A stretch of DNA of 22,386 bases. Source: an uncultured Dorea sp. Its GTDB lineage: Bacteria > Bacillota > Clostridia > Lachnospirales > Lachnospiraceae. The notes beneath the pieces were generated by a model that was not told the origin of the DNA, searched no databases, and saw only the letters and a program-made list of their open reading frames with translations. Each line of letters opens with the position of its first letter. The stretch's first letter is position 1. The DNA lies in the NCBI GenBank assembly GCA_910579335.1, contig CAJTUQ010000032.1:4158-26543 (forward strand), in the 5' to 3' direction. Both the position numbers and the translations under genes were made by a program. Positions 1 through 7,478 of the stretch are shown here, piece after piece.

Positions 1-84
1 GAAGACAACAAGGAGGAATATGCCGGAGACAGGGGAGGACTGGAGAAAATGGGCTATGAGCCTTGCGGACGGTGTAAGCCGTAA
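1..84 (+). CDS. C-terminal fragment of a protein ending in an Ada-type zinc-binding motif
   Basis: The window opens inside a reading frame of 27 codons ending at TAA. The residues finish in GYEPCGRCKP, which matches the second half of the Ada-type (Me_PTriester/Ada metal-binding) domain, where the CxxC pair supplies two of four zinc-ligand cysteines. In Clostridia this domain often ends nuclease or metallo-hydrolase-like proteins as well as true DNA-repair Ada proteins, so the function of the whole protein cannot be told from this tail. The first two cysteines would lie upstream of the window. Confidence 0.6.
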   Translation, partial: EDNKEEYAGDRGGLEKMGYEPCGRCKP

Positions 85-134
85 GCAGTACAGACGAATA
101 TCCAATATTTGTGATAGTCAGGGAGGTCGTGTTT

Positions 135-890
135 ATGAGGATTATACTTTCTCCGGCAAAGAGGATGAATGAGATTTCCGATACGTTGGCATATTCGGCT
201 CTTCCAGAGTATATCGGGCAGTCGGAGGAGATTCTAAGATGGCTGCAATGCAAATCTTATGAAGAGCTTAGGAAGCTTTGGAACTGCAGTGACAGGATAG
301 CGCAGCAGAATATCAGGCGTTTTGAACATATGAATCTGCGGACAGGGCTTACGCCGGCGGTTCTTTCGTATGAGGGGATTGCCTATCAGTATATGGCGCC
401 GGCGGTTTTTGAGGAATGCCAGCTGTCATACATCCGGAAGAACCTGCGGATATTGTCGGCATTTTACGGGGTTCTTAGGCCTATGGACGGAGTGGCGCCC
501 TATCGTTTGGAAATGCAGGCCAAAGCCGCCATCGCAGGCCATAAGAACCTGTATGAACTGTGGGGAAGGCGGATATACGATGCTGTCAGGGATGAAGACG
601 GGATTATCATCAACTTGGCATCTAAAGAGTATTCCAAATGTGTGGAAAAGTATCTGAAGCCTCAGGATACTTATATTACATGTGTGTTTGGAGAGTGGGT
701 AAACGGGAAAGTTGCTCAAAAAGGAACCTATGCGAAGATGGCAAGGGGAGAGATGGTCCGTTTTATGGCCGAGAACGGGATTGAGGAGCTTGGGGAAATA
801 AAAAAGTTTGACCGGCTTAATTATGCGTTTCGGGAAGAAATGTCTTCTGACAGAGAGTATGTTTTTATAAGACAGGAGAAGATAGAATAG
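135..890 (+). CDS. yaaA: YaaA family peroxide-stress protein (UPF0246/DUF328)
   Basis: A 251-residue protein matching the YaaA family over its whole length. It opens with MRIILSPAKRM and carries the family blocks AFYGVLRP, NLYELWG, IINLASKEYSK and FKFDRLNY-like text (here KKFDRLNYAF) near the C terminus. In E. coli YaaA lowers intracellular free iron and limits DNA damage during peroxide stress, and family members bind DNA. A GTG eight codons upstream (111) keeps the frame open. The ATG at 135 is preferred because GGGAGG at about 121-126 sits eight bases before it and the family begins with this MRIILSPAK block. The gene appears to stand alone. No clear promoter was found in the short gap after the Ada-domain fragment. 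Confidence 0.93.
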   Translation: MRIILSPAKRMNEISDTLAYSALPEYIGQSEEILRWLQCKSYEELRKLWNCSDRIAQQNIRRFEHMNLRTGLTPAVLSYEGIAYQYMAPAVFEECQLSYIRKNLRILSAFYGVLRPMDGVAPYRLEMQAKAAIAGHKNLYELWGRRIYDAVRDEDGIIINLASKEYSKCVEKYLKPQDTYITCVFGEWVNGKVAQKGTYAKMARGEMVRFMAENGIEELGEIKKFDRLNYAFREEMSSDREYVFIRQEKIE

Positions 891-1052
891 AAACGATAAA
901 ATGTCAGAAAAAAAGAAAAACAGTCGCACATTATACGAACAGAACGTTAATGGATGCTGGATATGAGCTGTTCACGGCCTTGCTGTAGATTTTTTTGGGA
1001 AAGATAGTATAATTTTAATATGCCAATGGAATCAGTGACAGGGGGTAGAAAA

Positions 1053-1544
1053 ATGGGCGTTTGCGGCTTGGGAGCAGTTGCGGTAGATAAAAATGAATTT
1101 TTGAAGTATGCTAAGGGAAAAGTACAAAAAGGAGAAGCACTTTCTCGTTTTGATATGTATTGCCATCCGGTGGGAGAGGTAGGCGGAGAAGAAGTTTTAC
1201 CTTGGAAGAAAATTGATTTTGAATACAAGGATACAGATGAGCTGTTAAAAGAGATATCGAAAAGATATGATTTGGAAGAAGTCAAGCAAGGACAATTATG
1301 TCAGATTCTCAGCATGTTGGAACAGGGAGGTGTGATAACGAAGCATGAGTACTGGGCTGGGCAGGCGATGATACCATTTGGCGGTACGGGAGAAAACCAG
1401 CCGTCATTTATATGTTCGGAGAATTTGATAGAGGATTATTATGCTGATTTTGAAAAGTTCGTATATAAATATGGCGATTTGTATTCGGACAATGCCAGAT
1501 GGCATTTGCAGGAGTCTCTTCTGGCACATAAAAAATTGATTTGA
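1053..1544 (+). CDS. Hypothetical protein, 163 residues
   Basis: I do not recognise a family. The product is soluble and mildly acidic, with no signal peptide or membrane segment. Visible features are a Gly/Val-rich start (MGVCGLGAVAVDKNEF), an aromatic C-terminal third (YYADFEKFVYKYGDLY) and a helical middle. The frame is open from an ATG at 1020, but AGGGGGT at 1040-1046 lies six bases before the ATG at 1053, which is therefore chosen. A TATAAT hexamer at 1008-1013 could be its -10 element, although no good -35 lies 16-18 bases upstream. The next gene on the strand begins 73 bases after the stop and is also unrecognised, so the two may form a small transcription unit. Confidence 0.7.
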   Translation: MGVCGLGAVAVDKNEFLKYAKGKVQKGEALSRFDMYCHPVGEVGGEEVLPWKKIDFEYKDTDELLKEISKRYDLEEVKQGQLCQILSMLEQGGVITKHEYWAGQAMIPFGGTGENQPSFICSENLIEDYYADFEKFVYKYGDLYSDNARWHLQESLLAHKKLI

Positions 1545-1617
1545 TTTTCAGGCAGATACAGTCATATCGGTAGATAATAGAGCGTTACCTGCACACCGGC
1601 GGAAGGAGAATGAAACG

Positions 1618-2193
1618 ATGAATGCGATTGTAAAAGGCTTTAACGGACTGGACTTTGATGCTTTAAAAGGCTTCACGCCGCCGAGGGAAAGAGTGGTGGA
1701 GCGTTCGAAAAATACATTTGGTATTGACCTTATCGGCGTATATCCTACGAACGGGCGCGTTCATATATACGGCGGATGTTTGTTCAGCGGCGGCGGATAC
1801 GGCCAGGAGATTCATATCAAATATGTTGAGAGTTCGACAGAGGAAAACCCGGTTATTAAAGCGTGGGGAATTGACTCAAAAGGAAATGATTATAACAAAC
1901 GAATTTATGTGAATGAGATAGACCCGCGAAATGCTTCGCCGGTAGAGATGAAAGCGCTGGAGGAACATTTGCGCAGACAGGGCGATACGCTCATTGAGTC
2001 CTGCGAAGGCTGGAGAATGGGTACAATCATTGGGTCATTAGGGAAATATGATGTAAACGAAAAAACAGATTTCGTACAGTACATGAAGCAGGACGGGGCG
2101 GCGTCAAATAATCAAAAAGAAGTAGTGAAAGCGCGTCTTTGTACGGAGCGGTATTTATTTTATTACAAGCAGAATGAAGGTAAAAGAAAGTAA
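1618..2193 (+). CDS. Hypothetical protein, 191 residues
   Basis: Unrecognised soluble protein. The N-terminal half alternates hydrophobic and polar residues, suggesting beta structure, and holds a glycine-rich stretch (YGGCLFSGGGYGQEI, about residues 51-65). The C-terminal part is charged and probably helical. The start is supported by GGAAGGAG at 1601-1608, nine bases before the ATG. It follows the 1053-1544 gene on the same strand and is closed by a strong hairpin terminator at 2215-2250, so this pair looks like a complete unit. No signal peptide, membrane helix or catalytic motif is visible, and no function is proposed. Confidence 0.72.
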   Translation: MNAIVKGFNGLDFDALKGFTPPRERVVERSKNTFGIDLIGVYPTNGRVHIYGGCLFSGGGYGQEIHIKYVESSTEENPVIKAWGIDSKGNDYNKRIYVNEIDPRNASPVEMKALEEHLRRQGDTLIESCEGWRMGTIIGSLGKYDVNEKTDFVQYMKQDGAASNNQKEVVKARLCTERYLFYYKQNEGKRK

Positions 2194-2214
2194 AATCAAG
2201 AAGTTGAAATATAC

Positions 2215-2250
2215 CGGGGGATGGCAAACGGCCATCCCCCGAATATTTTT
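2215..2250 (+). terminator. Rho-independent terminator, possibly shared by convergent genes
   Basis: A perfect 11-bp stem (CGGGGGATGGC at 2215-2225 with its complement at 2231-2241) closes a five-base loop and is followed by AATATTTTT. It ends the 1618-2193 gene. The minus-strand isomerase gene stops 30 bases to the right, so the same hairpin could also stop leftward transcription, but the T tract on that side is poor. Confidence 0.88.
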
Positions 2251-2271
2251 GCAGAAATTTATTTTCGGGTA

Positions 2272-3063
2272 TTAAAACTTGCCGCTTTCTCTGCAGGCGG
2301 AAATGGCGTCCTTTATCAGCTTTGTAAATTTATCTACCTGAAAAGCGGTTCTTGTAGTAAATAACCCATCGATATCCGGCTGTATGATAAGAGCGCTGGA
2401 GTTGTCCGGGTTGACGCTTCCGCCGTACAATGCGGGGATTTCTCTTCCGTTTCTGCCGAACATTTCTTCCAGACAGTCTTTAATGACTTTGTGCATTGCT
2501 TCGGCGTAGTCTACCGGGGCGGGCGTGCCGTTTACACCGATGGACCATACCGGTTCGTAAGCAATCCATACACGGTCAAGCTGCTTTTCTTCCACTCCGT
2601 GGAGCCCGATTTTCAGCTGTGTACGCAGTATTTCTGCGCTGATGCCAAATTCTTTTTCCTGTGCTGTTTCCCCGACGCACAAAAGAACAGTAAAGCCAGA
2701 GTCCAAAGCTTTTCTTACTTTTTTATTTTCTGTATAGTCTGATTCCCCGAAACCATGTCTTCTCTCGGAATGTCCTACCATTACGAGGTCAAGTCCGAGT
2801 TCTTTTAACATAAGAGGTGAGATTTCACCGGTAAATTGTCCCTCGTCCTCCCAGCACATATTCTGTGCGCCCAGCATAAATTGGCTGCGCACACTGCATT
2901 TGCCTGCGCTTTCTAAGGAAGTATAAGACGGAATGAAGAAGAACTGGAAATCTTCCCGGTCAATGTCTTTTGTTGCGTCCGTAATGGCTTGTAAGTATTC
3001 GTTCGTAGCCTGGATGTTTTTGTACATCTTAAAGTTGCTTCCAAAGTATAGTTTTTTTCTCAT
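2272..3063 (-). CDS. tpiA: Triosephosphate isomerase paralogue of the acid-sugar cluster
   Basis: A 263-residue TIM-barrel isomerase. The catalytic residues are present: Lys12 in NFKMYK, His98 in GHSERR, Glu170 in YEPVWSIG, and the phosphate-loop serine in YGGSV (Ser216). The usual last phosphate-binding motif (GGASL after DGxLV) is replaced by TTRTAF (residues 236-241), and NWKMN is NFKMY. The protein is thus a divergent paralogue, resembling the isomerases found in tetrose/tetronate pathways (DGLFxxR type), rather than the glycolytic enzyme. It is transcribed away from pdxA2 across a shared control region. PdxA2 action on 4-phospho-D-threonate is known to give dihydroxyacetone phosphate, so interconversion with glyceraldehyde 3-phosphate is the likely role. 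An isomerase of erythrulose phosphate is the alternative. The start is fixed by GAGGAGG eight bases away. Confidence 0.88.
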   Translation of the reverse strand: MRKKLYFGSNFKMYKNIQATNEYLQAITDATKDIDREDFQFFFIPSYTSLESAGKCSVRSQFMLGAQNMCWEDEGQFTGEISPLMLKELGLDLVMVGHSERRHGFGESDYTENKKVRKALDSGFTVLLCVGETAQEKEFGISAEILRTQLKIGLHGVEEKQLDRVWIAYEPVWSIGVNGTPAPVDYAEAMHKVIKDCLEEMFGRNGREIPALYGGSVNPDNSSALIIQPDIDGLFTTRTAFQVDKFTKLIKDAISACRESGKF

Positions 3064-3078
3064 GATTTCCTCCTCGTA

Positions 3079-3084
3079 TTTTCG
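3079..3084 (-). promoter_or_regulatory. CGAAAA box in the isomerase leader (putative DeoR-family operator)
   Basis: Read on the minus strand this is CGAAAA, between the predicted transcription start of the isomerase gene (about 3096) and its ribosome site. It mirrors the CGAAAG box at 3316-3321 in the pdxA2 leader, and both read in the direction of their own gene. A single half-site in AT-rich DNA is weak evidence alone. Confidence 0.4.
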
Positions 3085-3102
3085 TTTATTTCAGGTAGCT
3101 TA

Positions 3103-3131
3103 AGTATACTCTATATTCTGATAAAACACAA
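3103..3131 (-). promoter_or_regulatory. Predicted sigma-A promoter of the isomerase gene
   Basis: On the minus strand: TTGTGT (3126-3131), a 17-base spacer, then TATACT (3103-3108). This places the transcription start near 3096, about 33 bases before the ATG. A perfect TTGACA at 3140-3145 has no good -10 partner at normal spacing. Confidence 0.55.
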
Positions 3132-3158
3132 CACTTATTTGTCAAAACATTAACAAAA

Positions 3159-3183
3159 CGAAAGAAACGAAAGAAAACGAAAA
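3159..3183 (+). promoter_or_regulatory. Triple CGAAAR array in the divergent control region
   Basis: CGAAAG (3159-3164), CGAAAG (3168-3173) and CGAAAA (3178-3183) recur at 9- and 10-base steps, that is, on one face of the helix. Operators of DeoR-family repressors (GlpR, FruR and AgaR types) are commonly tandem TTTCG/CGAAA repeats. The array is centred between the divergent isomerase and pdxA2 promoters, upstream of both. The DeoR-family gene at 7479 is the natural candidate to bind it. Confidence 0.65.
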
Positions 3184-3263
3184 AAATGTGGGAAAAAATA
3201 GTGTATATCGCACAAAAACTACTATTTAAAGATGTGTAAAAGTGCTGAAAATAAAAAATGGTA

Positions 3264-3292
3264 TTGAAAAACGAAAGAAATGATAGTAAAAT
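3264..3292 (+). promoter_or_regulatory. Predicted sigma-A promoter of the pdxA2 operon, with an operator box in its spacer
   Basis: TTGAAA (3264-3269), a 17-base spacer and TAAAAT (3287-3292) make a good promoter with a start near 3299. A CGAAAG box lies at 3272-3277 inside the spacer, where a bound repressor would exclude RNA polymerase. Another CGAAAG lies at 3316-3321 just after the start site. Confidence 0.7.
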
Positions 3293-3315
3293 ATAACCAT
3301 AAAAGAAAAGAAAAA

Positions 3316-3321
3316 CGAAAG
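3316..3321 (+). promoter_or_regulatory. CGAAAG box in the pdxA2 leader
   Basis: A CGAAAG hexamer about 17 bases after the predicted start, in an A-rich run. Together with the spacer box at 3272-3277 it brackets the -10 element. Confidence 0.45.
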
Positions 3322-3353
3322 CAAACAAAATATAGTAAGAAAGGATGAGAAAT

Positions 3354-4370
3354 ATGAGCAGTAAATTTAAACCAGTAACGGCTATTACAATGGGAGACCC
3401 GGCGGGGATTGGACCGGAAATCGTAGTGGGAACGATGCTGTCAGAAGAAATCCATGAATGCTGCAGGCCGTTTGTAATCGGAAGCAGGGCAATCATGGAG
3501 CGGGCGGCAAAAGTGCTTGGCAAAGAGTTAAAGTACAATATGATTCAAGAGCCGTCGGAGGCCAAGTATGAATTTGGAACGGTAGATATACTTGAGACAG
3601 GAGACTACGATACAGATTCTATCGAGTGGGGGAAGGAACAGGCGCTGGCCGGACAGATGGCAATCGACTGGATTATGAAATCTATCGAGCTTGGCATGGC
3701 GAAGAAGATTGATGCCGTTTCCACTTCTCCGATTCACAAGGGAGCAATTAAGCTGGTGGGCGTCAAGGAGCCGGGACACACGGAGATATACCAGCATCAG
3801 ACGAACTCGCCGTATGCGCTTACGATGTTTTCCTGCCATAAGCTGAGAGTATTTTTTGTAAGCCGCCATATGTCCCTTGTAGATGCGTGCCATTATGCTT
3901 CAAAGGAAGTGGTGCTTGAAAATGTTATAAACATTGATAAGGAGCTGAGGAAAATCGGCATTGAGAATCCGCTTATCGCAGTAGCCGGACTGAATCCTCA
4001 TAATGGAGACAACGGGCTGTTCGGGACAGAAGAGCTTACCGATATCGGACCGGCTGTGGAGGCGGCGAAAGAGAGAGGCATCAATGCGGTAGGGCCCTGC
4101 CCGGCGGACTCTGTATTCAATATCGGAAAATCCGGAAAATTTGATGCAATCCTTTCTCTCTATCACGATCAGGGACATATTGCATGCAAGACGCTTGACT
4201 TTGAAAAATCTGTAACATTGACCTTCGGCCTTCCGTTTATCCGAAGTTCTGTGGATCATGGAACCGCATTTGATATCGCTGGAAAGGGAATAGCGGGCTG
4301 TGTGAGCCTGATTGAGTCGACAAAGGTGGTAGCTGAGTATGCTGCAAAGCAGCATGAAAAAGAAATGTAG
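3354..4370 (+). CDS. pdxA2: PdxA2-type 4-phospho-threonate dehydrogenase (decarboxylating)
   Basis: A 338-residue member of the PdxA family of NAD-dependent 4-phosphate hydroxyacid dehydrogenases. It shows ITMGDPAGIGPEI near the N terminus and the three metal-ligand histidines: His142 (PGHTEI), His216 (AGLNPHNGDNG) and His271 (YHDQGH). PdxA2 proteins beside DUF1537 kinases oxidise 4-phospho-D-threonate and the product loses CO2 to give dihydroxyacetone phosphate. True PdxA acts in vitamin B6 synthesis, but the kinase partner 35 bases downstream argues for the catabolic role. An ATG at 3345 overlaps the AAGGA ribosome site, so the ATG at 3354, eight bases after it, is chosen. This is the first gene of the operon and sits under the CGAAAG-flanked promoter. 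Confidence 0.9.
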   Translation: MSSKFKPVTAITMGDPAGIGPEIVVGTMLSEEIHECCRPFVIGSRAIMERAAKVLGKELKYNMIQEPSEAKYEFGTVDILETGDYDTDSIEWGKEQALAGQMAIDWIMKSIELGMAKKIDAVSTSPIHKGAIKLVGVKEPGHTEIYQHQTNSPYALTMFSCHKLRVFFVSRHMSLVDACHYASKEVVLENVINIDKELRKIGIENPLIAVAGLNPHNGDNGLFGTEELTDIGPAVEAAKERGINAVGPCPADSVFNIGKSGKFDAILSLYHDQGHIACKTLDFEKSVTLTFGLPFIRSSVDHGTAFDIAGKGIAGCVSLIESTKVVAEYAAKQHEKEM

Positions 4371-4405
4371 CAAATCGGATCGGAGAATGAAAGAGAGGGA
4401 TAGAA

Positions 4406-5746
4406 ATGCCATTAATCGGAGCTGTAGCGGACGACCTGACCGGAGCTACAACGACAGGAGTTTTACTTGCAAGGTCAAAGGCGAGAACGGCAGTATATTT
4501 TAATGAGGAAGCAGCACAGAGAGCGGACGGGGCGGAGGAGCTTGACGCAATCCTTATCAGCAGCAATTCAAGGCCGCTCCCGGCCAATGAAGCGTACGAC
4601 AAAGTAAAGTCAGCAACGGCAGCGCTTAAAAACATGGGCGTCAAATATTTTTCAAAGCGGATTGATACGACGTTCAGGGGCGGCGTAGGCGTGGAAGTGG
4701 ATGCTATGCTGGATGAGGTGGGAGCAGATTCCGTAGCAGTGGTTGTTCCTGCAATGCCTCAGTCAAGAAGGACTTTAGTGGGCGGATATTCGGTGATTGA
4801 CGGAGTGGCGCTTATCAATACGCCGGTGGCGCAGGATGTGAGAACCCCGGTGAAGGAAAATTACATACCAAGACTATTGTCGGGACAGACACGGAGGAAA
4901 GTCGGGCTTGTGGCATTGGATAAGATTCTGGCAGGAGAGGAAGCGGTTAAAAAGGCGCTGGAAGAGAAAAGGGCGGACGGATGTGAAGTGATTGTCTGTG
5001 ATGGAATTACGCTTGAGGACGTAGAAACGATTGCAAAGGCATGTATTGCGCTGAAGTGGAATGTGGTTGCCGTTGATCCGGGTCCGTTTACGGCGAAGCT
5101 TGCCTTTTGCAGGGATTTAATTCAGGCGGAGGAGCCGAACCTTCCGCCTGAGGCGGATGAGACAGGAAAGACGGTGCTGATTGCGGCAGGCAGTGCGACG
5201 CCGGTTACAAAACGCCAGATGGAAGTGCTCTGCGAAGATCAGCGGCATGTGCGCATCCCGGTTGAGCCGATTCCGTTGATTGAGGGCGGCGAATGGGCGA
5301 TAGCCGAGGCGGACAGGGCAGTGGAGCGCGCAGTAGAGCTTTTGCAGTCTGACAGCCAGCCCAGGGCAATCTTGTTTGAGACGGCGCTTCACGGGGCGCT
5401 TTTGAATCTGGATGAGGAAGATAATAAAAGACATTACGCAGGAGGAATGAGTGCCAACCGAATCAATGCAGGGCTTGGCTCCATCGTTTCGAAGGTTTTA
5501 GAGACGGTAGGAAGAGAAAAAATTGCAGGGCTTTATACTACAGGCGGTGATACGATGGTGAACGTCTGCTACCAGCTTGGAGTGGAATGCCTTGAGGTGA
5601 TGGATTACGTCATACCCCAGACGGATGTAGGAAGACTTGTGGGAAGCTACGGCGGGCTTCCGGTTATTGGAAAAGGCGGTTTGACGGGGAATGATAACAC
5701 GGCCTGCGAGATAGTTTCAAGACTGTTTGGGGAGGCCGCAAGATAG
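4406..5746 (+). CDS. dtnK: DUF1537 four-carbon acid sugar kinase (threonate/erythronate kinase)
   Basis: A 446-residue protein with the two-domain DUF1537 architecture. The N-terminal substrate domain has VADDLTGA (residues 7-14) and RIDTTFRGG (85-93). The C-terminal nucleotide domain has the glycine-rich GLYTTGGDT (375-383) and IGKGGLTGNDNT (421-432). Family members phosphorylate D-threonate, L-threonate or D-erythronate at O4 with ATP. DtnK normally pairs with PdxA2, whereas OtnK pairs with OtnC plus other enzymes. Here the only partner is PdxA2, so D-threonate is the best-supported substrate, by context alone. GAGAGGG precedes the start by about ten bases. The gene lies between pdxA2 and the permease in one operon. 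Confidence 0.88.
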   Translation: MPLIGAVADDLTGATTTGVLLARSKARTAVYFNEEAAQRADGAEELDAILISSNSRPLPANEAYDKVKSATAALKNMGVKYFSKRIDTTFRGGVGVEVDAMLDEVGADSVAVVVPAMPQSRRTLVGGYSVIDGVALINTPVAQDVRTPVKENYIPRLLSGQTRRKVGLVALDKILAGEEAVKKALEEKRADGCEVIVCDGITLEDVETIAKACIALKWNVVAVDPGPFTAKLAFCRDLIQAEEPNLPPEADETGKTVLIAAGSATPVTKRQMEVLCEDQRHVRIPVEPIPLIEGGEWAIAEADRAVERAVELLQSDSQPRAILFETALHGALLNLDEEDNKRHYAGGMSANRINAGLGSIVSKVLETVGREKIAGLYTTGGDTMVNVCYQLGVECLEVMDYVIPQTDVGRLVGSYGGLPVIGKGGLTGNDNTACEIVSRLFGEAAR

Positions 5747-5818
5747 GCCGGTATTTTATGGAACGGAATGGGGATTAATTCCCGGCATTAAATAAAAGGA
5801 AAAGAGAGGAGAAACAAA

Positions 5819-6855
5819 ATGAGTGAAAACAAAGTAAAAAACAATGAAGAACGCAAGGATCTTGACCTTCTCAACAAACTGAAAGGACTGCCGGGCGGTC
5901 TGGTAATTGTGCCGCTTGTCATAGCGGTAGTGCTTGCCACATTTGTGCCGCAGGTATTCCAAATCGGAGGTTACGTGACAGCGCTGTTCTACGAAGGCAA
6001 TGCCTGTATGATGGGATTCTTCCTTATCGTGTGCGGCTCCATGATTGATATTAAGCAGGTGGGAATGCCGCTTTATAAAGGCGTGATTATGACGGGCTCT
6101 AAGTTTCTGCTCGGCGTGCTTCTTGGCCTCATTTTAGGAAAACTCTGCGGCCCGGCAGGATTTTTAGGGATTGCTCCGTTCGTGCTGATAGCGGCGATTA
6201 CGAACTCCAACGGTTCCCTTTACATCTCGCTGTCCTCGCAGTTCGGAAATGCGACGGATACAGGAGCCATCTCGATTCTGTCACTGAACGACGGGCCGTT
6301 TTTCACGCTGATTGCTCTGGGAGCTACGGGACTTGCCAATATTCCGATTATGTCTCTTGTCGCAGTGTTAGTACCGCTTTTAATCGGGTTTGTCTGGGGA
6401 AATCTTGACAAGGATTCCGCGATGCATGTAAAAATGCACAGCCGATTGTAACATTTTTTATGACGATTTCCATCGGTGCAAAGACAGACGTAAAGACGAT
6501 TCTGACAGCCGGCGCGTCCGGTATCGTGCTTGGACTGATTTCTGCTGCGACAGCAGTGCTGTTCTTCTTCATTATTAATCTCCTTCTTCCGAAGAAAGAG
6601 AGAAATGCAATGGGTGCGGCAATCGGTACGACAGCGTTAAACTCTGCCATGACTCCGGCAGCGGTTGCGGAGGCGGATCCGACGATGGAGCAGTTTGTTC
6701 CAATGGCAACCGCACAGTGTGCGACTGCGTCAATCATTACGCTGTTCTTATGCCCGTTCATTACGGCTGCATTTGACAAGTATATGCAGAAGAAACAGAA
6801 AGGTATCTATGGCCCGGACGGATGGGCATACGCAAAGGTTTCGGGAGCTAACTAA
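5819..6855 (+). pseudogene. KdgT-type 2-keto-3-deoxygluconate permease family transporter, frameshifted
   Basis: The first frame (5819-6451) gives a KdgT-like membrane protein up to FVWGNLDKD, then runs off into unrelated residues and a stop. The second frame supplies the rest (AQPIVTFFMTISIGAKTDV to the TAA at 6853-6855). Adding one T to the TT at 6415-6416 joins them without loss: GNLDKD, then FRDACKNAQP, then IVTFF, giving one protein of 345 residues, close to the family length. The family imports sugar acids with protons through about ten membrane helices, so uptake of the kinase substrate is the expected role. No other defect is seen, so this is either a very recent mutation or a sequencing error. 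The gap after the kinase is 72 bases, with an AGAGGAGA ribosome site. Confidence 0.87.
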
Positions 6856-6873
6856 TAAAAAATGAAATAAAAA

Positions 6874-6879
6874 CGAAAG
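6874..6879 (+). promoter_or_regulatory. CGAAAG box after the permease gene
   Basis: The same hexamer in the same A-rich context as the boxes before pdxA2. It lies 16 bases upstream of a possible promoter for the YcxB-like/DeoR/GH36 unit: GTGAAA 6896-6901, 17 bases, TAAAAT 6919-6924. This would allow autoregulation by the DeoR protein. The second element falls inside the terminator hairpin, so the promoter call is tentative. Confidence 0.4.
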
Positions 6880-6903
6880 AAAAGCAAAAAATTAAGTGAA
6901 AAG

Positions 6904-6940
6904 AGTCCTTTTATATGATAAAATATAAAAGGGCTTTTTC
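6904..6940 (+). terminator. Rho-independent terminator of the acid-sugar operon
   Basis: A 13-pair stem (6904-6916 with 6923-6935, one T-G wobble) closes a GATAAA loop and is followed by TTTTC. It separates the permease from the next gene, whose ribosome site begins only a few bases later. Confidence 0.75.
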
Positions 6941-6954
6941 CATAAGGAGGATCT

Positions 6955-7458
6955 ATGAATAAGATAACAGTCCGTATGACGAAAGAGGCCCTTTATGATT
7001 TCCTGCTGTATCATGCATATTCAAAATTCAGCGGATTTTTGATTAATATTTTAGGATTTGCAGTAATCTTTTTAGGCATTTTCAGCTATGCCACTAAAAG
7101 GACGGGGGCGGTTGGAGCTGCATTTTACTTGATTGCAGCGGTAATTTTTATAGGATTTACGCCGATGCAGCTTAACATGAGGGCGAAAAAGCAGGTGAAA
7201 ATCAATCCGGAATACAAAGGAAAGGTAGAGTATACTTTTTCAGAGGAGGACGGTATAACGGCAGAATGGGAAGGCGGCGGCCGTCACGTTGACTGGACTG
7301 AGGTGACGAGAGCTGTCGTGGCACCCAAGACAATTGGAATTTATTATGGCAAGGAGCAGGCACTGATTTTTCCAAAACAGGATTTCGGAGAGGAATTTTT
7401 GCCGGTCTACCAGATGATTGTACGGCATCTGGCGGCAAACAGCGCTCCAAAGGAGTAA
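6955..7458 (+). CDS. Small membrane protein with YcxB-like C-terminal domain
   Basis: A 167-residue protein with two closely spaced membrane helices (about residues 24-43 and 49-70) and a cytoplasmic C-terminal domain of roughly 85 residues. The domain text (KVEYTFSEEDGITAEWEGG, VDWTEVTRAVVAPKTIGIYYGKEQALIFPK) has the form of the YcxB-like domain: a strand, a W-x-E/D helix start, then a strand ending in hydrophobic-PK. The biochemical function of the family is not known to me. AAGGAGG lies five bases before the start. The DeoR-family gene follows after 20 bases, so the two are probably co-transcribed. Confidence 0.75.
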   Translation: MNKITVRMTKEALYDFLLYHAYSKFSGFLINILGFAVIFLGIFSYATKRTGAVGAAFYLIAAVIFIGFTPMQLNMRAKKQVKINPEYKGKVEYTFSEEDGITAEWEGGGRHVDWTEVTRAVVAPKTIGIYYGKEQALIFPKQDFGEEFLPVYQMIVRHLAANSAPKE

Positions 7459-7478
7459 TCAGTGCGCAGAGGTAAGAT

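Noticed and set aside
426..929. Minus-strand open frame across yaaA
   Set aside because: Opposite a full-length YaaA match, low-complexity start, no ribosome site.
3140..3145. Perfect TTGACA on the minus strand upstream of the isomerase gene
   Set aside because: No acceptable -10 at 16-18 bases. The TTGTGT/TATACT pair fits better.
3159..3183. CRISPR-like or microsatellite repeat
   Set aside because: Only three six-base units, and the same box recurs singly at promoters, so an operator array explains it better.
6405..6430. Programmed frameshift in the permease gene
   Set aside because: No slippery heptamer or downstream stimulatory structure is visible at the junction. A simple lost T explains it.
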